Positions 37,366 through 46,276 are shown, counted from the stretch's first letter. The stretch: DNA of 64,000 bases from Saprospiraceae bacterium (GCA_016713025.1 JADJPZ010000004.1:496001-560000), one strand, 5' to 3'. The notes: generated by a model not told the origin, from the letters alone. Numbers and translations: made by a program.

Positions 37366-38058
37366 ATGGCTGAAGTTTTAACAAAAAAAGAAACCGGAGC
37401 TTTCAGTTTCGGTAAGGAAGAAAAGAAATTGCTTACCGATCCGCTCAATGACAATAACCCGATCACGGTTCAGGTATTAGGAGTTTGTTCTGCGTTAGCA
37501 GTTACTACTCTTCTTTCAAAAGCAATCGTGATGGGTATAGCTGTAATCTTTGTGACTGCACTTTCCAATTTGTTTACATCGTTGCTTAGGAATTATATTC
37601 CTAAATCGATCAGAATGATCGTACAGTTGGTCATCATTGCTTTTTTAGTGACAGTTGTTGAGTTGGCTCTAAAGGCCGTTAATTATCCGATTTGGAAAGA
37701 CTTATCAGTTTTTATAGGCTTGATCATCACCAATTGTATAGTCATGGGTCGTCTCGAAGCATATGCCATGGCCAACAAACCATGGAAATCTTTTCTGGAT
37801 GGTATCGGTAATGGTGTAGGGTATGCCATTATATTGATCATTGTAGCAGCTGTTCGAGAGCTTTTTGGAAAAGGCTCCCTGTTGGATTACAAAATTATTG
37901 GTCCAGGTGCAGATTATGTGTTGGACACTACAGTATCATGGTTGTCTTGGTATGCTCCTAATAATTTGCTGGTTTTGTCCCCGGCCGCCATGTTTATAGT
38001 AGCGGTGATCATTTGGATACAGAGAAGTAAGAATACAAAACTTGTTGACATTTCTTAA
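37366..38058 (+). CDS. nqrD: Na+-NQR subunit D
   Basis: 230 residues from the ATG at 37366 (MAEVLTKKETGAFSFGKEEK), 7 bp after nqrC; a frame start at 37282 inside nqrC is not used. Six membrane helices with NNPITVQVLGVCSALAVTT and GLIITNCIVMGRLEAYAM, each carrying the Cys that, together with NqrE, holds the intramembrane [2Fe-2S] centre. About 20 residues longer at the N-terminus than enterobacterial-type NqrD. Confidence 0.95.
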   Translation: MAEVLTKKETGAFSFGKEEKKLLTDPLNDNNPITVQVLGVCSALAVTTLLSKAIVMGIAVIFVTALSNLFTSLLRNYIPKSIRMIVQLVIIAFLVTVVELALKAVNYPIWKDLSVFIGLIITNCIVMGRLEAYAMANKPWKSFLDGIGNGVGYAIILIIVAAVRELFGKGSLLDYKIIGPGADYVLDTTVSWLSWYAPNNLLVLSPAAMFIVAVIIWIQRSKNTKLVDIS

Positions 38059-38078
38059 GAAAATAAAATAAAATTAAA

Positions 38079-38684
38079 ATGGGCGATATATTAAATATAT
38101 TTATCAAATCGGCTTTTATTGAAAACCTTGCACTTTCTTACTTTCTTGGAATGTGTTCTTTTCTGGCTGTATCAAAAAGTGTAAAAACCGCTTTAGGTTT
38201 AGGAATTGCAGTTATATTTGTCAATGGATTAACAATTCCTTTAAATTGGTTAATTGATTACTGGTTACTTGGTGAAAATGGTCTTTTGGGAATGGACTTG
38301 ACTTTCCTTAGATTTATCATTTTTATATCTACGATAGCAGCATTAGTACAGTTGGTAGAAATGGTAGTAGAGAAAGTTTCTCCATCTTTATACAACTCAC
38401 TTGGAATCTTTTTACCTTTGATTACAGTAAACTGTGCTATCTTAGGAGCATCATTGTTTATGATTACTAAGGAATACAACTTTGCACAGTCTGTGTCTTT
38501 TGGATTGGGTGGTGGATTCGGATGGGCATTGGCCATTGTTGCTATTGCGGGCATCAGAGAGAAGATGGCTTACTCACATGTGCCACCGGCATTGAGAGGT
38601 TTAGGTATGGCTTTTTTCCTTACAGGATTGATGGGCATGGCTTTTATGGGATTGATGGGTATCGATCCTGCAGCTTTTAAATAA
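38079..38684 (+). CDS. nqrE: Na+-NQR subunit E
   Basis: 201 residues, six membrane helices, homologous to NqrD with inverted topology. Key stretches: FIENLALSYFLGMCSFLAVS and LPLITVNCAILGASLFM, whose Cys residues complete the shared iron-sulfur site with NqrD. Normal family length. It starts 20 bp after nqrD in the same operon. Confidence 0.95.
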   Translation: MGDILNIFIKSAFIENLALSYFLGMCSFLAVSKSVKTALGLGIAVIFVNGLTIPLNWLIDYWLLGENGLLGMDLTFLRFIIFISTIAALVQLVEMVVEKVSPSLYNSLGIFLPLITVNCAILGASLFMITKEYNFAQSVSFGLGGGFGWALAIVAIAGIREKMAYSHVPPALRGLGMAFFLTGLMGMAFMGLMGIDPAAFK

Positions 38685-38704
38685 AAGAATTAAAAAGAAA
38701 AATA

Positions 38705-40027
38705 ATGTTTGTATTATTATCTATCATAGTTTTTTCGGCGGTCATTCTTGGACTGTCTTACATGTTGATCTATGCACGAAAAAAGTTAGTACCTCAGGGT
38801 GATGTAAAAATCATTGTCAATGGGGATGAAGAAAACCCAATTCTTGCCAAGCCGGGTTCATCTTTACTTTCTACTCTGGGAGACAGGAGTATATTTCTCC
38901 CATCAGCTTGTGGTGGTGGTGGTACATGTGCTATGTGTGAGTGCCATGTGTATGAAGGAGGAGGAGATGTGCTTCCTACAGAAATGAACCACCTTACCAG
39001 AAAAGAAGCTGCGGAAGGTATGCGTCTTGCTTGTCAGGTAAAGGTACGTCAAGATATGAAAATCGGTATTCCTGAAGAGATTTTTGGTATCAAAAAATGG
39101 GAATGTGAAGTCATATCAAATTACAACGTAGCTACGTTTATAAAAGAGTTTATTGTAAAGCTTCCTGAAGGCGAGCACCTTGACTTTCAGGCTGGGGGTT
39201 ATATACAGATTGATGTTCCGCCTGTGACCGTGGACTACAAAGGTATCGATATCACAGCACACCCCAAATATCATGATCGCCCGGATAAGTTTCAAAAGGA
39301 TTGGGATCAGAATAAAATGTGGGGACTTAAGATGGTCAATGACGAGCCTATCTTCAGAGCATACTCTATGTCAAATCACCCTGCGGAAGGAAACATAGTT
39401 TCATTGACGATCAGGATAGCCACACCACCGTTTAAGTTTAAGATGGGATCAGATGGTAAGAGGCAGTGGGATGGTTACGAAGCAGTAAATCCGGGTATCT
39501 GTTCTTCATATATCTTTTCAAGAAAACCTGGAGATAAAGTAACTATTTCAGGTCCATATGGAGAATTTTTCATAAAACCTACACAAGCCGAAATGCTTTA
39601 TGTAGGTGGTGGAGCAGGTATGGCACCGATGAGATCACATTTATACCATTTATTCCAAACATTGAAGACTGGAAGGAAAGTTACATTCTTCTATGGTGGT
39701 CGTACGAAACAAGAGCTTTTCTACATAGAGGAGTTCAGAGAGATTGAAAAACAATTTCCTAATTTCAGATTTGCAGTAGCACTGGACAATCCACTACCTG
39801 AAGACAACTGGACACTCAAAACGCATTTGGATGATCCTAATGGTGACGGCTTCAAAGGATTTGTGCATAATGTAGTCATCGCTGAGTATCTAAGCAAACA
39901 TCCTGCACCTGAAGAAGTAGAGTTGTACTTCTGTGGTCCTCCGATGATGAACCAGTCTGTGATAAAGATGGCCGATGATTGGGGTATTCCAAAGGAAAAC
40001 GTTGCGTTTGACGATTTTGGTGGATAA
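38705..40027 (+). CDS. nqrF: Na+-NQR subunit F, NADH dehydrogenase subunit
   Basis: 440 residues. N-terminal membrane anchor, then a ferredoxin-type [2Fe-2S] domain with ACGGGGTCAMCECHV (Cys about 69, 75, 78) and the fourth Cys in RLACQVKV near 110. The FAD domain has RAYSMSNHP and the NADH-binding domain YVGGGAGMAPMRSH and FYGGRTKQELFY; ELYFCGPPMM closes the fold. It takes two electrons from NADH and feeds them to the 2Fe-2S cluster of the pump. Last gene of the operon, followed by a strong terminator. Confidence 0.96.
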   Translation: MFVLLSIIVFSAVILGLSYMLIYARKKLVPQGDVKIIVNGDEENPILAKPGSSLLSTLGDRSIFLPSACGGGGTCAMCECHVYEGGGDVLPTEMNHLTRKEAAEGMRLACQVKVRQDMKIGIPEEIFGIKKWECEVISNYNVATFIKEFIVKLPEGEHLDFQAGGYIQIDVPPVTVDYKGIDITAHPKYHDRPDKFQKDWDQNKMWGLKMVNDEPIFRAYSMSNHPAEGNIVSLTIRIATPPFKFKMGSDGKRQWDGYEAVNPGICSSYIFSRKPGDKVTISGPYGEFFIKPTQAEMLYVGGGAGMAPMRSHLYHLFQTLKTGRKVTFFYGGRTKQELFYIEEFREIEKQFPNFRFAVALDNPLPEDNWTLKTHLDDPNGDGFKGFVHNVVIAEYLSKHPAPEEVELYFCGPPMMNQSVIKMADDWGIPKENVAFDDFGG

Positions 40028-40050
40028 TGTCATCCAATTGAAATAAATAT

Positions 40051-40082
40051 AAAAAGGGAATCAGAGATGGTTCCCTTTTTTA
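40051..40082 (+). terminator. Rho-independent terminator of the nqr operon
   Basis: AAAAAGGGAA paired with TTCCCTTTTT across a 10-nt loop, with further Ts. Lies 24 bp after the nqrF stop. Confidence 0.88.
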
Positions 40083-40098
40083 TTTGTAATAGCATAAT

Positions 40099-40238
40099 TA
40101 TACTTTATATAGTATAAAATTAACATCAAAGTATTAGAATATACTATTAAAAGTATAAATATGTAATATTTTGTTAAAATATACTTTATATCATATAAAA
40201 TATCAATAATATCGTATCTTTGTGCTACAAATAGTATA
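40099..40238. promoter_or_regulatory. Four phased TATAC-N8-GTATA operator-like sites of the hip operon
   Basis: Sites at 40099-40116 and 40140-40157 are perfect TATAC-N8-GTATA; 40180-40197 has TATAC-N8-ATATA; 40221-40238 keeps only the right GTATA half. Start-to-start distances are 41, 40 and 41 bp, about four helical turns. They bracket the -7 box, which fits autorepression by the HipB-like protein encoded next. Confidence 0.65.
40215..40222 (+). promoter_or_regulatory. -7 box of the hip operon
   Basis: TATCTTTG, 20 bp before the ATG at 40242 and between operator-like sites three and four. Confidence 0.6.
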
Positions 40239-40241
40239 AAA

Positions 40242-40469
40242 ATGCGAGAAAAAGTATCTGATTTAAGTAGTCATATCAAACTAAAACGTAAACAAAACAA
40301 ATTGACTCAACCATCTTTGGCTCTGAAAGCTGGAGTTGGGTTGCATTTTGTGAGAGATTTGGAGCAAGGGAAACAAAGTTTGCGAATGGATAAGGTAAAT
40401 GATGTTTTGCGTTTATTTGGCGAGATGCTCGGTCCTGTTCAGATGGACAGAGATAAAATATTAAGATGA
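40242..40469 (+). CDS. hipB: HipB-type XRE antitoxin/repressor
   Basis: 75 residues, made almost only of a helix-turn-helix domain: HIKLKRKQNKLTQPSLALKA, GVGLHFVRDLEQGKQSLRMD and KVNDVLRLFGEMLGP, the standard HipB pattern. It probably binds the four TATAC-N8-GTATA sites upstream and represses the operon. Its stop is one base before the start of the HipS-like gene, so expression is coupled. Short HipB proteins of this size are usual in Bacteroidota. Confidence 0.88.
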   Translation: MREKVSDLSSHIKLKRKQNKLTQPSLALKAGVGLHFVRDLEQGKQSLRMDKVNDVLRLFGEMLGPVQMDRDKILR

Positions 40470-40470
40470 T

Positions 40471-40797
40471 ATGGAACGTAGTGGACACGTATATATGAAA
40501 GATGTATATTGTGGTAAGATATATGAAACTGAAGAAGGTTATTTTTTTCAGTATGATGAGGCCTATCTGAAAAATAATATTCTACAAGGCATAAGCCTTA
40601 CTTTGCCAAAACAACAGGTACCTTTTCATAGCAAAACATTGTTTGCTTTTTTTGATGGCTTGATTCCTGAAGGGTGGTTGCTCGACATAGCTCAAAAAAA
40701 CTGGAAAATCAACCACAGGGATAGGATGGGTTTGCTTTTGGCATGTTGTAAAGATTGTATCGGTGCAGTAAGTGTTTTAAAAAATGAAGAATTATAA
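40471..40797 (+). CDS. hipS: HipS-like protein (HipA N-terminal subdomain 1)
   Basis: 108 residues. RSGHVYMKDVYCGKIYETEE, GISLTLPKQQVPFHSKTLFA, FFDGLIPEGWLLDIA and DRMGLLLACCKDCIGAVSVL match the Couple_hipA N-terminal subdomain that is fused to the kinase in classical HipA. Here it is a separate gene between hipB and the kinase, the order known for the tripartite HipBST systems, where HipS is the antitoxin that blocks HipT. The ORF overlaps the kinase gene by 14 bp. The antitoxin role is inference from that precedent. Confidence 0.82.
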   Translation: MERSGHVYMKDVYCGKIYETEEGYFFQYDEAYLKNNILQGISLTLPKQQVPFHSKTLFAFFDGLIPEGWLLDIAQKNWKINHRDRMGLLLACCKDCIGAVSVLKNEEL

Positions 40798-41809
40798 AAA
40801 GAAATATTTGGCTCAATTTCAGCATCATGAGTCTGTGCTTCATGAACCTTCGCCTTTTTATGGAAAAAGGTGTTTACATTGTTATGAGCCATTGAAGGAG
40901 TTAGACACTGATGTTCACCAGGCTTGTAATAAAAGATTTTATGGTCAACTGAAGACACCCCAATTAGGATACAGACTTCAGGATCTGGATGAATTAGCTT
41001 CGAAAGTCATCCTTAGTCAGATAGCTGTGACGGGTGTACAAGCCAAGATATCTCTCAGCCTTCACAGGAAAGAAGACAAAAATTTGGCAAAAAAACTGAC
41101 TATAGTTGGTCTTTATGGCGATTATATATTGAAGCCTCCATCAGAGTATTATCCGCAACTGCCTGAGTTGGAGAGTGTCACCATGCACATGGCTGCAGTC
41201 TGTGGTTTGTTGGTTGTCCCTCACAGTTTGATCTATCTGGAAGATGGCACTCTATGTTATATAACTAAGCGTGTAGACAGGACTCGAAAAACTAAGTTGC
41301 ATATGGAAGATATGTGTCAATTGAGTGAGCGCCTTTCTGAAGACAAATACAAAGGTAGTCATGAGCAAGTAGCTAAATTGATATTGAAGTACTCATCCAA
41401 TCCTATTCTGGATGTGAGCAACTTTTATGAGCTTGTTTTATTCAGTTTTTTTACCGGCAATGCAGATATGCACTTAAAAAACTTTTCACTTTTGGAATCA
41501 GAGGCGAGTGGTTTTGCATTATGTCCCGCTTATGATTTAGTTCCTACAGCGATAGTCAATCCTGCTGATACTGAAGAATTGGCCCTAACACTGAATGGTA
41601 AAAAAAGAAAATTGAATTACAGTGATTTCCTAACAGCATACAGTTTGTGTGGTATGAATAAGAAAGTCCTTGATAATACTCTGGAGCTTTTTAAGTATTG
41701 TAAACCTGAGATGCTTCAGGTATTGGATAAAAGCCTGGTACAAGATGAGTTCAAGGCCAAATTTCATGCATTAATTAATGAGAGATTTGGACAATTAGGG
41801 TTAGGGTAG
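40784..41809 (+). CDS. hipT: HipT-like serine/threonine kinase toxin (HipA C-terminal kinase)
   Basis: 341 residues. After a short N-terminal stretch with CLHCYEPLKELDTDVHQACN (a possible metal-binding CxxC...C cluster near residues 30-50), the HipA kinase motifs appear in order: glycine-rich loop AVTGVQAKISLSL (about 80-92), YILKPPSEYYPQLPE for ATP binding, catalytic TGNADMHLKNFSLL (about 223-236, with catalytic Asp and Asn) and YDLVPTAI for the metal-binding Asp. All catalytic residues seem intact. Kinases of this family phosphorylate aminoacyl-tRNA synthetases (GltX for HipA, TrpS for HipT) and arrest growth. The actual target here is unknown. Confidence 0.87.
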   Translation: MKNYKKKYLAQFQHHESVLHEPSPFYGKRCLHCYEPLKELDTDVHQACNKRFYGQLKTPQLGYRLQDLDELASKVILSQIAVTGVQAKISLSLHRKEDKNLAKKLTIVGLYGDYILKPPSEYYPQLPELESVTMHMAAVCGLLVVPHSLIYLEDGTLCYITKRVDRTRKTKLHMEDMCQLSERLSEDKYKGSHEQVAKLILKYSSNPILDVSNFYELVLFSFFTGNADMHLKNFSLLESEASGFALCPAYDLVPTAIVNPADTEELALTLNGKKRKLNYSDFLTAYSLCGMNKKVLDNTLELFKYCKPEMLQVLDKSLVQDEFKAKFHALINERFGQLGLG

Positions 41810-41817
41810 GAGTCTGT

Positions 41818-42265
41818 AGTGCTCTGACTAAATAAATAACTTTATTAAATATGGTTCTTTTTCCGAATATTTGCGTTAAAAATACTCGCCGTAGGATTTG
41901 TACTAGCTGTGGCACAGCGACCACAGTTCAGAACTAAAATAGTTTGCGACAATTTCTTTACGCTCTTCATGTTTTTTGCCTTGATCTTCAAAAAAAAATA
42001 ACTCCCAATCATCTAAATTTACCCACCCTAAATGTGTCCACAAGCCGACGTTTGTGGTTCTCTCATTATTGAGTAAAATCGTTCACTCAATTTGCTTTGC
42101 AACTATTCAGTCACCCTTAAAATAGAGGGGACAAGTTCGTTATTTGATACTAGATGTATTATGTTATCAAAAATCAGCAATTTCGGCTTATACTAATTTT
42201 ATCCGCCTGTTTATTTAAGCACCTTTTATGGTACTTAAATTAACTTTTTATATAGTCAGAGCACT
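41818..42265. repeat. 448-bp non-coding element with AGTGCTCTGACTA terminal inverted repeats
   Basis: AGTGCTCTGACTA (41818-41830) is exactly complementary to TAGTCAGAGCACT (42253-42265). Inside is ATTGAGTAAAATCGTTCACT followed by CAATTTGC at about 42071-42100, a hairpin segment related to the one in the 8249 and 63090 elements. No gene. Confidence 0.65.
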
Positions 42266-42349
42266 AGGTAAAGGTAGCTACTGCTATGCTTCAAGAAATT
42301 GCCATGTTAAAAACTAAAATTCCTACATAAATTTTGTTCATTTTATAAC

Positions 42350-42440
42350 AATGTCGGTTATTTAAGGAATTTTTCTTTGTTTTACCCTATCTAAATCTTT
42401 CCCTTGCAAGGGAAAGACTTCAAAAAAAGGTCTTAACTAA
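42350..42440 (+). repeat. ~90-bp dispersed repeat, copy 1
   Basis: Resembles 62990-63080: AATTTTTCTTTGTTTTACCC, TATCTAAATCTTTC, GGAAAGACTTC and AGGTCTTAA are shared with few changes. Function unknown; no ORF. Confidence 0.65.
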
Positions 42441-42626
42441 TTCTACTTTGTCAAATTATACGGACTTTCCGATTTATTGGGAACTGTTGGGTTAGCCCAA
42501 CAGTTGTGACTCTAATTCACCCATACATTTATCTTTAACCAACTATGAAAAAATATCAGGTTTCCGATTGATTACATTTTGATGAAAGCGTAATTGACTT
42601 AGATTTTTGAAGGTGACAAAGTAGAA
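42441..42626. repeat. 186-bp MITE-like element with TTCTACTTTGTCA terminal inverted repeats
   Basis: TTCTACTTTGTCA (42441-42453) against TGACAAAGTAGAA (42614-42626), flanked on both sides by CTAA, a possible 4-bp target duplication. Internal perfect hairpin AACTGTTGGG TTAG CCCAACAGTT (42482-42505). It sits exactly at the end of the 42350-42440 repeat. Confidence 0.7.
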
Positions 42627-42788
42627 CTAAACGACATTATTTTTTATATCATAACAAATCCTATGAGTGCATTTCTTTTTTTTTGCACCATGTTAGATTT
42701 TTTATAAGTCTCGTTTGTTTGTCGTAGTTTCCAGCTACGATGCGCTTTATTCAGTTATCTTGCCTGAATCGCAAAATAAAAAATGGAT

Positions 42789-42879
42789 GTTATATCAAAC
42801 AGAAAATTGATTGCAAAAATTTAGAATCATAATTATTTATTTTACAATACATTATGATTTAAATTTTTCGCAGAATATT
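42789..42879 (+). repeat. 91-bp dispersed repeat, copy 1
   Basis: AAACAGAAAATTGATTGCAA, AATCATAATTATTTA, ACATTATGATTT and CGCAGAATATT correspond with small differences to 47580-47670. It lies just downstream of the amylase gene. Confidence 0.65.
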
Positions 42880-42946
42880 TTCTGCCCAGTAAAATATTAT
42901 AATGAAGCGAAAAAAATCAAATACACACAACCCTAAACCCTAATAA

Positions 42947-44820
42947 CTACATCATTCTCAAAACAAGACCGGAGTAAGGCGGCAGTGTCAGAATTTTTCC
43001 TTTCTGGTCTGCATCCGCCAAATAAGAAAAAACTATACTGAATCCGGAAATGTCCAAGGGAACCTGTACTGTATTTTGCTGATCATTGTTGTTGAAAAGG
43101 ATCAAAAAACTTTCGTCATTGAAGGTTCTTCTGTATCCCAGAATATTTTTGTCATCATCAAAGTTTTCAAACTCAAAGTTTCCATATATAAAAGCTTCGG
43201 AACTTTTCCTTAGTTGAATCATGAATTTGTAATATTCATACATTTCAGAATCAAATTTTGGTTTTTCCGAGTATTTGTATTCAGAGTAATCAGATTGAGT
43301 TTCGTCTTCAAAAGTGATATCTGACCATACCAAAGGCTTCCTGCAGTCGGGGTCATCAGCACCGGTCATACCTATCTCATCGCCATTCCATATGTGTGGT
43401 GCACCAACAAAAGTAAACTGATGCAATAATAACAATCTCACACGATGATGTGTGATAGCAGGTGGATAGTTGGTGCGATAGTTTTTATCTTCCTGAGGTT
43501 TACAGTTAAATTTGTATTTATTGACATTATAAAAGGATGACAACAATCTGGGCGAGTCGTGAGAAGATGCCAGATTCATCATGACCTGCTGAGTATAAGC
43601 TGGATATTTTAGAAAGATGGTTTTCATTTTATCCTTAAACTCTGTTAATGTAAGTTTGTCATTTGGTTCAGCAAAATAACTTCTGGCTTCCTTAAACCAT
43701 TGATAATGCATGACGGCATCAAAAACATCACCTTTGACCCAAGGGGCCGGGTCCATTAATTCATCAGGCCATTTTGTCCACCAGTTTTCACCTACCAGAT
43801 AAAAGTCTGGATTTATAGACCTGACAAATTTTCTGAAGTCTCTCCAAAATCCCAATGGCACATGTTCTGCCACATCCAGCCGCATCCCATCTATACCATC
43901 ATCAAAACGACCATCCCCATTTGGATCCATCCACCTCTCGGTAACTGCAAAAATGTGCTCTTTTACAGCGGGGAGCATATTGCCTTCATACGGGTGCCCC
44001 GGGATTTTTCCATTGTGATCTATTTTTTTAAGTTCTGGCAGCGTTTTGATACCTATCCAACCTTCATAATTAAGTTTGGTCTTTCCTGTATTTCCATCTT
44101 CGGTAAAACTGGTGTGGTACCAATCTTTGTAAGGCGACTTATCCAGATTTTTTTCAATGTCTTTGAATGCCCAAAAATTATTTCCTGTATGGTTCCATGA
44201 GAAGTCCAAAATGACCCTGATGCCTTCAGCATGAAGTTTTTTAACTAAATTGATAAACTTTTTATCAGCACTGGTCCACTGCCAGGTAGATGGATCTGCC
44301 GGATTTTCTTTTGACATTAAATCTAAGTCACTTGCCACATCATCTCCAAAGGTGACATCAATGTGATGGTAAGATCTTGCATCATATTTATGCAAAGAAG
44401 GTGCATCATTGAGTGGGTTGAAATAAATGGCATTGATACCCAAATCCTTCAGATATGGTATTTTTTCTTCCACACCAGCTAAATCTTCCCCATACCGTCT
44501 CATCTGTATAGTGCGATAGAAGTCGAGACCTGTCTTTTTTGCCCATGACTCTTGCTCATACCAGTTTTGTCCCCAAGGGCTGACATCCCAATCCGGTGGA
44601 AGAGCATCAATCAAACCGTTTTCGCAGGTTTTTAATGTTGGATTATTTTTAGGATTTCCATTTCTGAACCTCTCCACAAATATCTGATACCAAATTGCTT
44701 CCCTGGCCCATTTTGGTGGTTTATCAAAATCTGTTTCAGAAGTATCTGAACCCTTTCTACTTGAATTACATCCAGTCATGGTTATCACCAAAATATCAAT
44801 ATGCGACTTAAAATTGTCAT
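42947..44820 (-). CDS. GH13 alpha-amylase family lipoprotein
   Basis: About 620 residues. The clean frame begins at a TTG at 44791 (MVITMTGCNSSRK) and has only half a signal peptide. An ATG at 44820 gives MTILSRILIF and, if one T is restored in the TTTT at about 44788, joins to LVITMTGC, a full lipoprotein signal; the -7 box at 44835 supports that start. GH13 motifs (numbered from 44791): VILDFSWNHTG, DGMRLDVAEHVP with nucleophile Asp near 306, VGENWW with acid Glu near 333 and ASSHDSPRLL with Asp near 411. Region order and the N-terminal IWYQIFVERFRNG resemble cyclomaltodextrinase/neopullulanase-type enzymes. It should cut alpha-glucans at the cell surface or in the periplasm. Confidence 0.88.
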
Positions 44821-44834
44821 TTAATGATTTTTGA

Positions 44835-44842
44835 CAAAAATA
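44835..44842 (-). promoter_or_regulatory. -7 box of the amylase gene
   Basis: Reads TATTTTTG on the minus strand, 15 bp before the ATG at 44820. Confidence 0.5.
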
Positions 44843-44857
44843 TTTAATTCCAATTTA

Positions 44858-44865
44858 TATTTTTG
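44858..44865 (+). promoter_or_regulatory. -7 box of the ACT-domain gene
   Basis: TATTTTTG; divergent from the amylase promoter and about 60 bp before the ATG at 44925. Confidence 0.4.
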
Positions 44866-44924
44866 ATAAAGTGTTAAATAAAAAGTTACTTTGTGAGTCA
44901 AAGAATATAATACCAAAAGTAGAC

Positions 44925-45320
44925 ATGTCTGATTCAAATATATTTTCTTTAATCAAAAACATGCAACCTCAACTTCATAAAGGAGCATACGTGTATTGTA
45001 CAGTTCAGCAATTAAGTACTGAAATACTTCAAAATTGTATTATGATTTTTAAAGAAGAGGAATCTTTTACATTGATATTGGAAAAAAATTATGCTGATAA
45101 AGAATCTATAAATTATCAATACGTGGCAGCCTGGATTACATTAGAAGTATATTCATCTCTCGAAACCACAGGATTGACGGCCGCATTTTCAAAGGCTTTG
45201 GCCGATGAAGGTGTCAGTTGCAATGTCGTGGCAGCTTTTCACCATGACCATATTTTTGTTCCATTCCATGAAGCTTCTTTGGCTATTGAAGTATTACAAA
45301 AATTATCTTCATCATCTTAG
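44925..45320 (+). CDS. ACT-domain protein (DUF2241/ACT_7 type)
   Basis: 131 residues from the ATG at 44925 (MSDSNIFSLIKNMQPQLHKG); the frame is open from 44871, which is about the predicted transcription start. YVYCTVQQLSTEILQNCIMI and the C-terminal ACT-like half AAWITLEVYSSLETTGLTAA, SCNVVAAFHHDHIFVPF fit the small DUF2241/ACT_7 proteins. ACT domains bind amino acids and regulate enzymes, but this stand-alone form has no assigned ligand. Cytoplasmic, divergent from the amylase gene. Confidence 0.8.
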   Translation: MSDSNIFSLIKNMQPQLHKGAYVYCTVQQLSTEILQNCIMIFKEEESFTLILEKNYADKESINYQYVAAWITLEVYSSLETTGLTAAFSKALADEGVSCNVVAAFHHDHIFVPFHEASLAIEVLQKLSSSS

Positions 45321-45334
45321 CAAGGATGCACAAC

Positions 45335-46261
45335 CTATTGTGGAGCAGACATTTCTATCTTGAACATCCTGATCATCCTGTCGTCTCCGGCAGAAACCAT
45401 CAGACCTGCTTCGGGAATCCAGACCAGAGCATTGACAGAATTGATATGCCCACCTTTTTGAACATCAATATTTTTTAGTAATTTAAAATCATCAGCACTC
45501 CAGAGCCTCCAGGTTTTATCTCTTGATGCAGTGGCAAAAGCGGATAATTCGGGTATGCCCACTATTTTATTGACAGTAAACCAATGGGCATCAATTGTCT
45601 TCTTCTTGCTATACTCCAAGACATCCCAAAGATGACAAACCGCATCCCGACCACCGGAGATCATAGTCAAATTATCCAACATCTCTATACAAAATACACT
45701 ATTGCGGTGAGCCTGAGTGATGACATGTTGTATTTGAAAATTGTAAATATCCACTACATAAATATTGTTATCGCTTGCTCCGATATAAAGTAAATCCCTG
45801 CCCTGATCATACTTAATACAACGAAGTCCCTGTGTTGACAAGCGTAAAGACAATTCGGGCACCATATCGTTGACATTCCATCTGCAAAGATATCCGTCAT
45901 TACTTACGGAGTATAAAATGTCATCATTGACAAATACAAGCTCCAATATACTTCCTTTATGGAATGCAGAGCGTTTGATGATTATATTTTCAGCAGAATC
46001 CAGCCAATAGAGATGCCCATCCATATCACCCGCGACTAATAATGATTTTCGATCATTGAGTGCCAATGAAAATATTTTTGTGGTTGTATTTCCGGTGAGA
46101 ACACCATCCGGATTGTCGGACAAAGGGTACCACTTCACAATCCAGCCGTCGCCTCCTGCAGAGTATAGTACCTGCTTCTGATGGTCATATTTCATGCTGT
46201 ATATAGCAGAACGATGTCCGGAAAAATCTTTTATTTTAGTAATATTGGCGAAAACTCCCAA
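45335..46261 (-). CDS. WD40-repeat protein
   Basis: 308 residues, seven WD40-like repeats over the full length, for example HRSAIYSMKYDHQKQVLYSA GGDGWIVKWY, SNDGYLCRWN, SGGRDAVCHLWD and TASRDKTWRLWS. No signal peptide or membrane helix, so a cytoplasmic seven-bladed propeller, likely a scaffold for protein contacts. It ends 14 bp from the ACT gene (convergent) and is divergent from the phosphopantetheinyl transferase. Partner unknown. Confidence 0.87.
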   Translation of the reverse strand: MGVFANITKIKDFSGHRSAIYSMKYDHQKQVLYSAGGDGWIVKWYPLSDNPDGVLTGNTTTKIFSLALNDRKSLLVAGDMDGHLYWLDSAENIIIKRSAFHKGSILELVFVNDDILYSVSNDGYLCRWNVNDMVPELSLRLSTQGLRCIKYDQGRDLLYIGASDNNIYVVDIYNFQIQHVITQAHRNSVFCIEMLDNLTMISGGRDAVCHLWDVLEYSKKKTIDAHWFTVNKIVGIPELSAFATASRDKTWRLWSADDFKLLKNIDVQKGGHINSVNALVWIPEAGLMVSAGDDRMIRMFKIEMSAPQ

Positions 46262-46268
46262 AGGTATA

Positions 46269-46276
46269 TTAGTTTT
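46269..46276 (+). promoter_or_regulatory. -7 box of the phosphopantetheinyl transferase gene
   Basis: TAGTTTTG, about 70 bp before the ATG at 46347. Confidence 0.35.
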
